64,000 bases of DNA from Coffea arabica (Eukaryota > Streptophyta > Magnoliopsida > Gentianales > Rubiaceae), in NCBI RefSeq assembly GCF_036785885.1, contig NC_092312.1, forward strand, positions 19,796,001-19,860,000, in the 5' to 3' direction. How positions within the stretch are numbered: the first letter of the stretch is position 1; the number at the start of each line of letters is the position of its first letter. This document shows, piece by piece, positions 24,131 through 34,422 of the stretch. The translations under genes were made by a program, and so were the position numbers. The notes beneath the pieces were generated by a model, which saw only the letters and a list, made by a program, of their open reading frames with translations, was not told the origin of the DNA and made no database searches.

Positions 24131-24972
24131 AGGGTTTTTATCAGTTTACCTTCTTAAACTATATCCCAACTATCAGTTTAGTCCCTAACGTTAACTTTTA
24201 GTCACTTAAGTCCTTGGACTAACGGTCAAATGAGAAGGCATTTTATAATTCACGTAAAAAGACATGTTTAGATCCAACTTAATTATAAATGGACAGATAT
24301 ACCCATAAATTACCCTGTTAATATGTGAGAATTGCTTCAATCTGGAAAAACTCGCATGTTCTTATAATTTGGAAAATTATGAAAAGAAAAGGACCACTAG
24401 GGAAAATTTTTTTACTAACATATCACTTGAGAAAAAATAGATCTTATAATGGAATAACTATAAAATTTTCCTTCTAAGATTGACTTTGCTTGATGACGTG
24501 CAAACAGATTATGAAATTCTACACTTCGATATCATCATATTTGCAATATCTTGACAAGGTATTGCGTAAAATAAAAAATTTTGTAAACAATTTAAGAAAA
24601 TAGAGGAGAGAAAAGCCTTCTAATCCTTGTTTTATACTTAAAGCATAAGGAGAGGGTATTTTTTGTCATAAAATTTTTCACCAAACTTTAGTTAGTTAGC
24701 AGGGCAATTTATGGGTATATTTGTCCATTTATAATTAAGTTGGATCTAAATATCTCTTTTTACGTGAATTATAAAATGAGATTTTTATCAGTTTACCCCC
24801 TTAAATTATACCCCAACTATCAGTTTAGTCCCTAACGTTAATTTTTAGTCACTTAAGTTCTTGGACTAACTGTTTGACCGTTAGTCCAAGGACTTAAGTG
24901 ACTAAAAGTTAACGTTAGGGACTAAACTGATAGTTGGGATATAGTTTAAGGGGGTAAACTGATAAAAACCCT
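24131..24972. mobile_element. Foldback element with an extra inverted arm
   Basis: The left arm starts at 24131 with AGGGTTTTTATCAGTTTACC, and the right arm ends GTAAACTGATAAAAACCCT. The arms continue inward for about 200 bp (for example GATCCAACTTAATTATAAAT at about 24271 and its complement at about 24733). In the right arm a further copy of the outer arm is inserted at 24782-24870, facing 24880-24968. Together with a 9-base spacer it makes a near-perfect hairpin. It is non-coding. Confidence 0.75.
24782..24968. repeat. Near-perfect inverted repeat: two 89-bp arms, 9-base loop
   Basis: The arms 24782-24870 and 24880-24968 differ at about four internal positions, all transitions, plus the last base. 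A transcript from either strand would fold into a long stable hairpin. Confidence 0.85.
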
Positions 24973-26047
24973 ACACCTAATTGTCCTACCTTATCAGTGC
25001 TATTTTATAACCTATGTGATGCGTCGCATAAGAAGATTTATCCCTAGTATTTTGTCTTTTGTTTTGTAAAATTACAAGAAGTGTAAGAATTACAACTCGG
25101 TGCTCAACCGTGAGAGAAGAAACTCACATATACTAATAATTAAATTGAGGATCTTTTAATTTTTTTTGAAATCTCAACCTTGATCCTTGGATCAAGATCA
25201 AGTATTTGACTATCTTCAGTAAGTAAACATCTAGCCAAAAACAGAAGAAAAATGTTATTCGCGCTCCATTTTGTATTATTTGCACTCTCACCATATATTT
25301 TATCATATCATATTGTCTAATAAATAAAAATTATATAATTAAAACAATAGTGGAAGTGTGATTAATACAATTAAGAGTGCATCTTACCCTTATTTCTGAG
25401 ACACTTACCCACATGCATCTTACCCCCCCATATAATTTTTCAAATTGCCACACGTAGAAGTCAAATTTGCAACCTCTCGTTAATTTTTTTTTTTTTGTAT
25501 AAGCGGGAGGACTCGAACCCGAGACCTCTTGTTTACACTCCCTCTCCCGTATCACCCAACCCAACCCTCCCCCCATTAACATTAACAACCCACATCTTTG
25601 TTACATTTGAATGATACACAATTCCGATCATGACATTAACAGATGCATCGGTTACCTGTTAAGGAGCCCTTAATATGTGAACCTTTTAAAGTGTGAAATT
25701 AAATATGAAAAATATGTAAATGCAAGAAGAGGAATAAATATGAATCCATGAAATAATAGATTAAAACGTAAATTAAGGGTATTAATGACTGTCTTCTTTG
25801 CACTGATTAGAAAGATAATAAATCTCACCCTGTTGTAGCATTCTCGAGTTAGAACTTGCAAACTCAGTACCCAGACGAAAGCTACAATGGTAGATTTCCA
25901 AAGCATAATCAATTTTGCATTTGGATTTTTTGTTTTGAACACTCTTAGCTGGGACTAGGAATGCTACAGAATATCGATAAAATAATAGAAATAATTTGTG
26001 ACTTTGTTGACATTGCTGTTGTGATCCCATTTAGGCATTTATTTATA
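24973..26047. other. Intergenic, no gene seen
   Basis: AT-rich DNA between the foldback element and the Helitron. Short open frames on the minus strand (25331-26030) show no family resemblance. I see nothing supportable in it. Confidence 0.5.
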
Positions 26048-26297
26048 CTAGTGAGACGCCCTGCGCGTTGCGCAGGAGAGCTAATATTTCCCATGTTAAG
26101 TTGCACAATTTTTAGTTATTGTGTAGTTGTTATAGTGTAGAGAATTATATAGGTGGTATAAGCTTGGTTTGAATTAGTTCAAATTATATAGTGTTGATAT
26201 TTTGTATGATATGATTAGTATAAATTATGTGGCGTGGGTTAAGTGATTACAAAGGTGGGAAAAAGTATAGCTGAAGTTACAAAGCGAAGGAAGTGTT

Positions 26298-26458
26298 GTT
26301 ACATGCATGGAAGTCAGTCCACAAGATAGTTATATGCATAGTTGGATTGATAGTTACATGAAAGTAGAACAAAAAGATTGTTACATGGATGGAAGTCAGT
26401 CCATAAGATATTACATGCATAGTTGGGTTGATAGTTATATGATAGTGGAACAAAAGTG
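26298..26458 (+). repeat. Two-copy tandem repeat inside the Helitron (82-bp period)
   Basis: Copies start GTTACATGCATGGAAGTCAG (26298) and GTTACATGGATGGAAGTCAG (26380). A second short pair nearby (about 26476 and 26554) shares AGAGTAGCAATGTTAAA and GCGTTGAGTTTGTGAACA. Confidence 0.75.
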
Positions 26459-27876
26459 CATCTGGAATTGATTTCATTAGAGTAGCAATGTTAAAGAATT
26501 GCGTTGAGTTTGTGAACAATGTTATTCATTGGATTTTATTGGGCTATGTTTATTAGAGTAGCAATGTTAAATAACTGCGTTGAGTTTGTGAACATTTTAA
26601 TTGTATTTTATTTAGATTATATTGGATACACTTGAACAAGTTCATCGTCAAATATCTGAAAATGTATATTTGTTCAATCCTAAGTGAGTAAATATGACAG
26701 TATAGTCTACTTTAATTACATTAAATTTTGTCAACTTTTTCCATCCATTTGTTAAATAATTGTCCTCAACTTTTATGTCCCAAGTCTTTTGTTGACAATA
26801 GAGCACAATTATGCTATCTTTATTTGGTAGAATATGGAAGGCATCATTTTGGATGTAATTCCTGTCATAAAAAGATGTGAAATTTTTGTAAGAATATTGA
26901 TACACTGGTATGCTAAATATTTTGTGTAGTATGAAAATTACCAAATATTCTATATCTGATGGCCGTATTGCCACATAGAATTGAAACTTTTTGTTAGTAG
27001 TCCTTCTGTTGGGCAGAATGTTCCAGCAGTTTTCTTGGATGACAATTTAGGTTGATAAATTGTGTTTAATTAGAGAGTAATGATTTTGTACCATACCGTA
27101 TTCGTTCTGGCCATAGTCTTGGGCTGGTAAAATGTTCCATTCATAGAAAGTTGAGCAACGATTTGGAGCAAATATCTGCACTCGAAAGGCCATTACACCT
27201 ATGTGAAAAAATTGGATCATGAAGTTTTCTTGTAGTTGGCGATATATCACACAGAAATTCTTTCTAGCCAGAATTTGCGGGACTTTCGTGTAATTTAATA
27301 AACCAAATTTTGTTTCCATTTTTTAGTATTGCTGTTCTTCGCATATGGTGTCCTATATGCGGCCAAAATTTGGCTGGTATGACCTGAAAATTAGTAGCAA
27401 AAGTAAGAAAAAATTAAAGTGGATTTTGATTTGCAATATATTTTGTTGAAAATATTGATCTTACCACTTGCTCTTACCAATATATTTTGATCTTACCAAA
27501 TATATTTTGGGACTTCATCAGCGTCTTGAGTTGCATATGTAAATGTGTTGTTTTTATTGTTCCATTAGAGTAGTTTTGTTGAGCGGTTTTGGAGTCTACA
27601 AAGAAAATGGGCTCCATTTTTGTTGTTTGGTTTTGTGGAGTTTTTTGCTTAATTTTTTGTGATTAACTGGGCTTTTGTTTTTGGAACTGTACTTCAGCGG
27701 CATTTGGTTGTCAGTATTCAAGACGTGACATTTCAGGGGTCCCAAGGTGAAGGCCGAATCAACATTGTAATATTTTTGTATGTACTCTCTGGGTGATGTG
27801 GCATTTGATTATTCTCCGATTCTTTAGTACAAACAAATAACAACAAATTTGCAGTGCTGTAAGTACCTGAAGTTGC

Positions 27877-28057
27877 CCCTCCTGGGCAGCTCGTCTGGCA
27901 GCGCACGCCTCCTTAGGAGCGCTTGCCAGGGTTCGAGTCGTGCAGGGTTACCGTGTTCGGGGGGATGGGGCCTCTCCTCTCGGGCCGCAGGGGATTAGTC
28001 GGGCCACCTTCGGGTCTTGACCCGGACACCCCTGTGTCGACAAAAAAAAAAAAAAAA
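27877..28057 (+). mobile_element. tRNA-derived SINE nested in the Helitron
   Basis: It is flanked by perfect 16-bp direct repeats, AAGTACCTGAAGTTGC, at 27861-27876 and 28058-28073. Near the 5' end are an A-box-like block (about 27883-27897, GGGCAGCTCGTCTGG) and a clear B box, GGTTCGAGTC, at 27930-27939. It ends in an A run of 18 (28042-28059, the last two bases being shared with the repeat). It is strikingly GC-rich against its AT-rich host. The perfect duplications mark a recent LINE-mobilised insertion. The intact B box makes internal pol III transcription possible. Confidence 0.9.
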
Positions 28058-28173
28058 AAGTACCTGAAGTTGCTGAAAACCAAATGCCCTCAAAGTTGCT
28101 AGAAATTACGTTATAACCGCTCGACCAAAATGGACTGTTCATCGTCCAACTCCCGCTTTTATATATAGTTAGA

Positions 28174-29177
28174 TTAGATAGATATTCACCTTTCCAGTTG
28201 AAAAAGGATAGGGAGGTCTTCCTCCCAAGTTAATACTGCAATTAATAACATAGAAAAAAAATTAAATCTATATGTCTTTTCTGTTATGTGCTCCAACAAC
28301 ATAGAATAAGCATACTAAAAAGAAAAAAAAAAAGAAGAGAGAGAATGAGTGCACAATAAAAACATAAAATTATCGCCTATTCTCTAAAAGTCTAGACTTT
28401 TGCAAGCAAAATTTCCAAAATTTTTACATTTTTTATGTACAGATTTTTCAATCAATTTTTCACCTTGCATGCATCAAATTAATACAGTATATTTTTCTGT
28501 CAAAATTTTCAAAAAATAACAATCCAAATGGGCTCCCACCTCTCAGCGCAAACAATAGAAAATGAACAAAAAGACACATGGCTCCCACCTATTAGACCAA
28601 ACAATAGAAGATTCCAATCTAAAACCCTAGTGCGCATGTCTTAATTCTAATGACTAGTGCAAATCATGGTGTGAATGCAGGGAATGTTGCGACTTTTGGA
28701 TCATAGACTAAAGGATGATAGGACAAATCCGTGAAAAGCCTGCTAAAAAATATCGACGTGCTACTTGGCAGTTACGGGGAAGGCCTTTCAACACCTATAA
28801 GCTTTCTGTTCATTTTCCAAATAAATCAAATCCATGTATGAGCGTTCTTGGGTGTAAATTTTTTGAACCGGTTATATTCCAGTTTCCAAAACTCAAAGAA
28901 AAAAAAAAAAATTTTGGTCAAAAGCGCGTCAAATTTTATTGATAATGATGTAGATATAGGCAGGATTTATATCAATGACAATTATTGAACAAATGCCCAA
29001 AAATAAACCACACAGCCTGTGAACAACGGAATCCCTCCGGTTCCAATTCTACTTCCTGAGCACGTACTTCCTAATGCACATTGAGCAGTTCTAAAGCCAG
29101 TAGTAGCATTATAAGTTTTGTTAACAAAGGAAAAAAAAATAGAAATTCAAGTGAGTCATAATTCATAAATGAGTGTT
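28174..29177. other. Intergenic, decayed repeats only
   Basis: A patch at about 28380-28530 resembles the TGTTTGGATTGC MITE family (TTTTTCAATCAATTTTTCACC, AACAATCCAAATGG). The open frame at 28715-28942 has no recognisable domain. No gene is seen. Confidence 0.5.
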
Positions 29178-29860
29178 TAGGTGTGTCCATATCCATTTAT
29201 TAAAGGGCAAATTACACTTTACATCCCTGTGATTTAATATTTTTTACACAATCCCCCTATAATTTTAAAAATTATATATAACCCCCTCATAATTTGGTTT
29301 AAAGTGTCAAAGTGATGGAATTTGTAGTTCATAACGGAGTCAATTAAAAAGTCAAAAATGCCCTTATATAAAGTTGAAAAATATTTATTAACCACAGGAG
29401 GGTTATGTATATATTCTGAATATCATAAGGGGGTTATATGATAAAGCACTAAATCATTCGGGAGTCATATGATAAAATATAAAACCATATGAAGTTAGAG
29501 TGTCATGTATATTATATTTATATATTTTAGTCAATTCAGCCATTTTAATTTTTAAACAAGGGTAATTTCAATATTTTCATAGATTCCATTACGAATGATC
29601 AATTTCGTTACTTTGGCACTTTAATCCAAATTAGGAGAGAGTTATATGTAACTTTCAAAACTAATGGGATTATGTAAAAATTAGCTATACCACAGGGAGT
29701 AAAGTGTAATTTGTCCTTTCTTAAATAAGTATATATGGATCAACCCATTTATTAAATAGGTATAAGTAGATTGATTCAATAATACCCACTATCTAATTAT
29801 GATCCATCTAAATTCACTTGAATCATCCGTTTTGACACCTCTACCTTTGAATATTAGCCA
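29178..29860. mobile_element. hAT-like MITE split by a MULE-type MITE
   Basis: The left end TAGGTGTGTCCATATCC (about 29179) and right end GACACCTCTA (about 29841) are inverted. Phrases such as CCATTTATTAAA and TGGATCAACCCATTTATTAAA lie on both sides of the inner insertion at 29205-29716. I infer an older element interrupted by a younger one. Confidence 0.55.
29205..29716. mobile_element. MULE-type MITE with near-intact 9-bp target duplication
   Basis: The left end GGGCAAATTACACTTTAC is inverted at the right end as GTAAAGTGTAATTTGTCC. The arms continue with runs such as CCCTATAATTTTAAAAATTA. The flanks TTTATTAAA (29196-29204) and TTTCTTAAA (29717-29725) match at 8 of 9. It is non-coding. Confidence 0.75.
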
Positions 29861-30152
29861 ACATTCAATAATTCAAATCGGCAAGGGTGAACTACTACTA
29901 ATCACATAACTGTCGAGCATTCCTTTTGCTTGTAATGAAACCTTTTCATTCATATTTGTAGTACATCAGATTCAGGATACTCTTCACTCTTCAACCTAAT
30001 TGATAGAGAGCTTAATGTGCATTTTATTTATAAATATTTTCTTTTAATTTTGGCCAAATATAGTGTTGAGTAATGGACTCTACTTATATTTTGTATTTGG
30101 TGCTGTTTGTATTTGGTGCTGTTTATGGCGTGGATGTGCAATATGAAGGTTG

Positions 30153-30289
30153 TGTTTGGATTGCATTTTCCATGATTTTTCATGGAAAAAATACTGTAAC
30201 GGTTTGATGTATGTGAGGGAAAAAGGTAATAGGAAAATGTGATCACAGAAAACAACGTAATTTTCCGACGAAAAGTTGCAATCCAAACA
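30153..30289. mobile_element. MITE of the TGTTTGGATTGC family, compact copy
   Basis: Terminal inverted repeats TGTTTGGATTGCA and TGCAATCCAAACA are exact. At 137 bp this is the cleanest copy in the window. It serves as the reference for copies at 12308-12459 and 14834-15085 and remnants near 9420, 28380 and 48845. I could not define a target duplication. Confidence 0.75.
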
Positions 30290-30675
30290 AGGCGTTCCAA
30301 ATTTGTGAAGTCGAAGTGGGAGGTAAGTGGATGCATCTACCGCCCTAGTAAGAAGTCGGAACCGCCTTTTAGTTAGCATTATTTAGTCTCGGATTTAGAA
30401 AATTCTTATTGATGTTAACTTGATCTAATTTTATTTGGAAACCAATTGATATATTGTTCTTGATTAGTCTATTATTTTAAATAGAAGTCAAATAGGAAAG
30501 GAAACATTTTCCTTAAAAGAAGAATTCAGGAAGAGCGAGAGATTAGTATACATGCAAGACAAAAAGCAAGACTTTCTCCCTTTATCTCCTAGCGAACCCT
30601 AATATTTCTTTAGCAGCATTTTGCTCCATAAAGAGTGGCTAAACTCTTTTTCAGTTGAAGAACTTGTGGACAATT
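30290..30675. other. Intergenic, no gene seen
   Basis: AT-rich spacer between the MITE and the copia element. I see nothing supportable in it. Confidence 0.5.
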
Positions 30676-32961
30676 ATAACTGTTATGAAACAATTAAAAG
30701 CACGAGTCTCTATTTTTGAGCAAAAAGTGAAAACGGAGGCTCTACCTTGAACAAAAGTGAAACACAAGATTTTGCCGAAATTCTGCTCGCATTTCTTCAA
30801 GTAAATTCTGAGGTAAATTTTTGACACATAAATTTATTTCAATTTCTTATGGCTAACATTTGAATGATTGAAAAATACAAGTGCCTATTGCTGAGCAATC
30901 ATTAAACACAAATATATATTGTTTGACATCTTTGAGGTAATATTTCTCCTTTTAATTCTACTTATTCATCTTTAGAATTATTTGTTATAAATACTTATAT
31001 TCTGATGCATTGAGTTTTGGAGATGCTATTATAGAAAATCAATTATATTTGAGAATTCATTTGTCTTTTGAAATACTTAAAGAAAAAGATTCGACCACTT
31101 GAAGATGGTCGTTTTTTTAACAAAAATATTTGGCCACTAGAAGATGGTCATTATTTCAAAAGTCTGGTATGATAAATTTACCTATGGCTACAAGAACATA
31201 ATTCTGCAATTTTCAGAATTACTTCTCAGTTGAAATTGTGTCGAAAAAGTTTTACTCACAAGATATATTGAAAATGATATTCTCTACAATTGATTTCTCG
31301 AATATGCTCCTGTAGTAGCAATATTGAGAGAAAATTTGAGAAGTATTATGTACTTATTGCATGATAGTTCTAGTTCATTCCCAGAAGTGAATGCAACTAA
31401 ATTTCAATTTACAAGTTATGGTTGCTGTCACGACTATGATTTTGGTAAATATACATTTTATCATGACAAGAGAAAAAGTTACCACTTGAAGTGGGATAAT
31501 AATGATAAAGACAAAAAAATAAAGGTCCTAAAGATAAATGTCCCGAAGTACATTTGACGAATCAAAATTATAATAGCATTTTCACATGGCAAATTTCTTT
31601 AAACGCCCTGAAGGTGTATGATGATTGATTTAATTTATGATAGTAATTGACTTTTCTTCCTGAAGAAGAAATAGATGTTAAATATTTGGGATCAAAGGAT
31701 TATGATAATGATATTTGTCCCATAAGAATTATGATGACAATGATGTGTCTCATTAACAAGTGCTACTATATACACTATATTCCAATGAGAGAGACAAACA
31801 CAATAAGTGGTAGTGCTTAAGTGATTGAAAGTTCCAGAAGATCCAATGATATATTTCTCCCTGTAGGAGAAAAGTTTATGATAAATGAAGCACTATTTTT
31901 TACCATGTCTCGAAAAATTTATTGAATTTGAAAATCCGTTGAAATGGATATCAAATTGAGACACTAAATGAGACAATAATTGAGATCATGTTTAGAAATC
32001 AAGTGAGATAAATGTTAATTATATTATAATAACCATTCGAGAGAGAAATGGTTATCGATATGGTTGTCTTCATTCTCATTTGATTTATAATCATCACCTG
32101 CAGTAAACCAGAAGTTTACTGATCCCAACGGATATATGATTTGACAAAAGTGAGAATATTTGAGAGCTGACAAGTATTCATACATACCCCTTTATATTAT
32201 ATATGGCTCCAAAAGAAATTTAGAATTTATGTCGGGTATGAATCACTTTTTACGATTAAATATCATAAAATATTTGATGGGTGATTTATTGAATGATTTA
32301 TTATTCTGATGAACTACGATTCCCGACATTAGGGGAGGAAGAAATCAACCGAAAGAAAATCACCTGAAAATTTGGATTTCCTCGATCCTCATATAAAATA
32401 ACGTGAACTGGAAGTTCAAGAAATTATTTATTTGCAGAAAATTGCAAACCAGTTGTCAGATATATTATCGACTCCAAAAGAGTTATTAAATCAACTGTTC
32501 CTACAGGAAATACCTTGATTAAAATTGATGTCCCTGAAGGATATGCACAAGTGCTACAAATAAATTTAAGGCCGACTTACCTAAATAAGGTATAAATTGA
32601 TTTCAAATATCTCTGGAGATTAAATAAATGTCATGACAAAATTCAACCTTTTGAAGAGGTTGCTCCTGAAGAGCCAACTCCTGAAGAGAATTAAATCATA
32701 GAAAATTTAATTGGAGCATAATGAAATGTAGCACTTGATATTATAAAAATTGATGAGGATCATGAATCTAGATCGGTTGATGAATGTCGGTAAAGAAATG
32801 ATTGTTTAAAGTGGAAAGATGTGATCTAATCTAAATTGAATTTATTGATTAAAAGAAAAATTTTTGGACTTGTAATCCAAACACCTAAAGGTGTAAAGCT
32901 AGTAGTTTAAGGATTTTCACAAAGGCTTGAATTTGATTATGATGAAACGTATTCACCTGTA

Positions 32962-33705
32962 GTGGATGCTATCACATTTAGATATCTTGTGAGTTTTGCA
33001 TTACATGAAAAATTAGATATGCGTCTAATGGACGTCGTTACTACATATTTATATGAAAATCTTGAAAATGATATTTATATGAGAATTCCCAAAAGATTCA
33101 ACATGCCTGAAGCATGCAAATCAAATTCTAAAAATATTTATTCTATTAAATTACAAAGGTCTCTGTATGGGTTCAAACAATCTGGACGTATGTGGTATAA
33201 CCGTCTCAATGAATGTCTGACAAAAGAAGGTTATACCAATGATCCAATATGTCCATGTGTTTTTATTAAGAAAAATGGATCAAATTTTGTGATAATTGCT
33301 GTATATGTTGATGATCTAAATTTGATTGGAACTCTTGAAGAGATTCAAAATAATGTTGAATATTTGAGAAAAAAATTTGAGATCAAAGATTTTGGAAAGA
33401 CAAAATTTTGCATTGATTTACAAATTAAGCATTTGAAAAGTGAAATTTTTGTCCACCAAACTGCTTATACCCAGAAGGTATTAAAGCGGTTTTATATGGA
33501 TAAGGCACATATATTAAGTACTCCAATGGTCGTCAGATTATTAGATCCTAAAAAGGATACTTTTAGATCGCAAGAGGAAGATGAAGAGATACTTGGTCCT
33601 GAAGTACCATATCTCAGCGCAATTGACGAAAAATATTGGAATGCGATGATTAAAAGATCTCAAATAATGTTTGCATCAGGGGGAGAAATTAACACACAAG
33701 AATAG
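32962..33705 (+). pseudogene. Reverse transcriptase fragment of the copia element
   Basis: A 247-codon open stretch of reverse transcriptase. It has the DMRLMDVVTTYLY block (catalytic Asp near the start), RSLYGFKQSGRMWYNRL, and the catalytic motif YVDDLNLIGT. Homology continues upstream in the same region but through in-frame stops. After PYLSAI the expected RNase H sequence is missing and the frame jumps to unrelated residues, so most of RNase H was deleted. It is not a functional polyprotein. Confidence 0.9.
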
Positions 33706-33806
33706 TGTACTCTTTTTCCTTCACTAGGGTTTTTGTCCCGATGGATTTTTCCCTGGTAAGGTTTTAACGAGGCATATTCTTTGTGTAATGGACATCCAAG
33801 GGGGAG

Positions 33807-34148
33807 TGGTATGAAACAATTAAAAGTATGGATGTCCCTTTGTATTCCCAAGAGATTAATTCATGATTTATGGCTACATTATGTATAGAAATTACAATCC
33901 GTAAATCTATTCATGTAGTGGAGAAACCGTTTCATAGGTTTCTTCATATTCTTGTAGTAGTGGGTGTTTAATAGAATTGATGTACCTTTAATCTTGTAGT
34001 ACCTATATATAGAAGTACATTGACACCCTTTGAAAGGACTTTTGTATCTTGTTGAAATACAAGGAAATCATTCTCCCTTTCTCTACTCCTTTCTCTAATA
34101 CTTCTTCAATTCCTATTGTAGTATCTTCATTTTATTAGTTTTATAACA
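33807..34148 (+). repeat. 3' LTR of the copia element
   Basis: 342 bp, starting TGGTATGAAAC and ending TTTTATAACA. It holds a TATA-like word (CTATATATAGAAG) near 34002. It is followed by the ATAAC target duplication. Confidence 0.8.
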
Positions 34149-34422
34149 ATAACCAATTTATTGATGATTAATTAAATGAATCAAAGTCGAAATTATTCCT
34201 TTGACTAGAAATTTATTTTTTATTGATTTAGTTTTATTTAATTTTGCATTATTGTCTTTATCTAAATGGATTACTTGATTAATTTTTCAACAATTCCCCT
34301 TTCTTATTTATTATTGTCTTTATCTAAATTGATTACTTAGATTAATTTTCAACGATTCCCCTTTTTTATTTATTTCTTATAAAGAAATAATCATCTAGTT
34401 CTTATGGATACGACTCTAAGAA

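Larger units (their letters stand above)
26048..28173 (-). mobile_element. Non-autonomous Helitron, 2.1 kb
   Basis: On the minus strand the element begins with TC (TCTAACTATATATAAAAG at 28173-28156), preceded by A, followed by GCGGGAGTTGG. It ends in CTAG (26051-26048) followed by T. A hairpin CCTGCGC-AAC-GCGCAGG lies eight bases before the CTAG. A/T insertion, the TC start and a hairpin before a CTRR end are the Helitron hallmarks. No Rep/helicase coding sequence is visible, so it is non-autonomous. It carries a small tandem repeat (26298-26458, 82-bp period) and a nested SINE. The Helitron at 62046-63635 has similar ends. Confidence 0.8.
30681..34148 (+). mobile_element. Decayed Ty1/copia LTR retrotransposon
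   Basis: The element is bounded by the 5-bp target duplication ATAAC (30676-30680 and 34149-34153). Its outer ends are TGTTATG and ATAACA. The 3' LTR is 33807-34148, beginning TGGTATGAAACAATTAAAAG just after a purine-rich tract (AAGGGGGAG). At the left only the first 20 or so bases match the LTR, so the 5' LTR is almost entirely lost or diverged. Frames with many stops at about 32150-32900 resemble the integrase C-terminus (glycine-tyrosine-glutamate block) and the start of reverse transcriptase. The order integrase then reverse transcriptase identifies copia, not gypsy. Confidence 0.85.

Noticed and set aside
24782-24968. A microRNA precursor
   Set aside because: The arms match almost perfectly over 89 bp and belong to a repeat element, unlike the bulged fold of a conserved MIR gene.
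27930-27939. B-box GGTTCGAGTC as part of a tRNA gene
   Set aside because: The surrounding sequence does not fold into a cloverleaf with a sensible anticodon arm, and the poly-A tail and 16-bp direct repeats identify a SINE.
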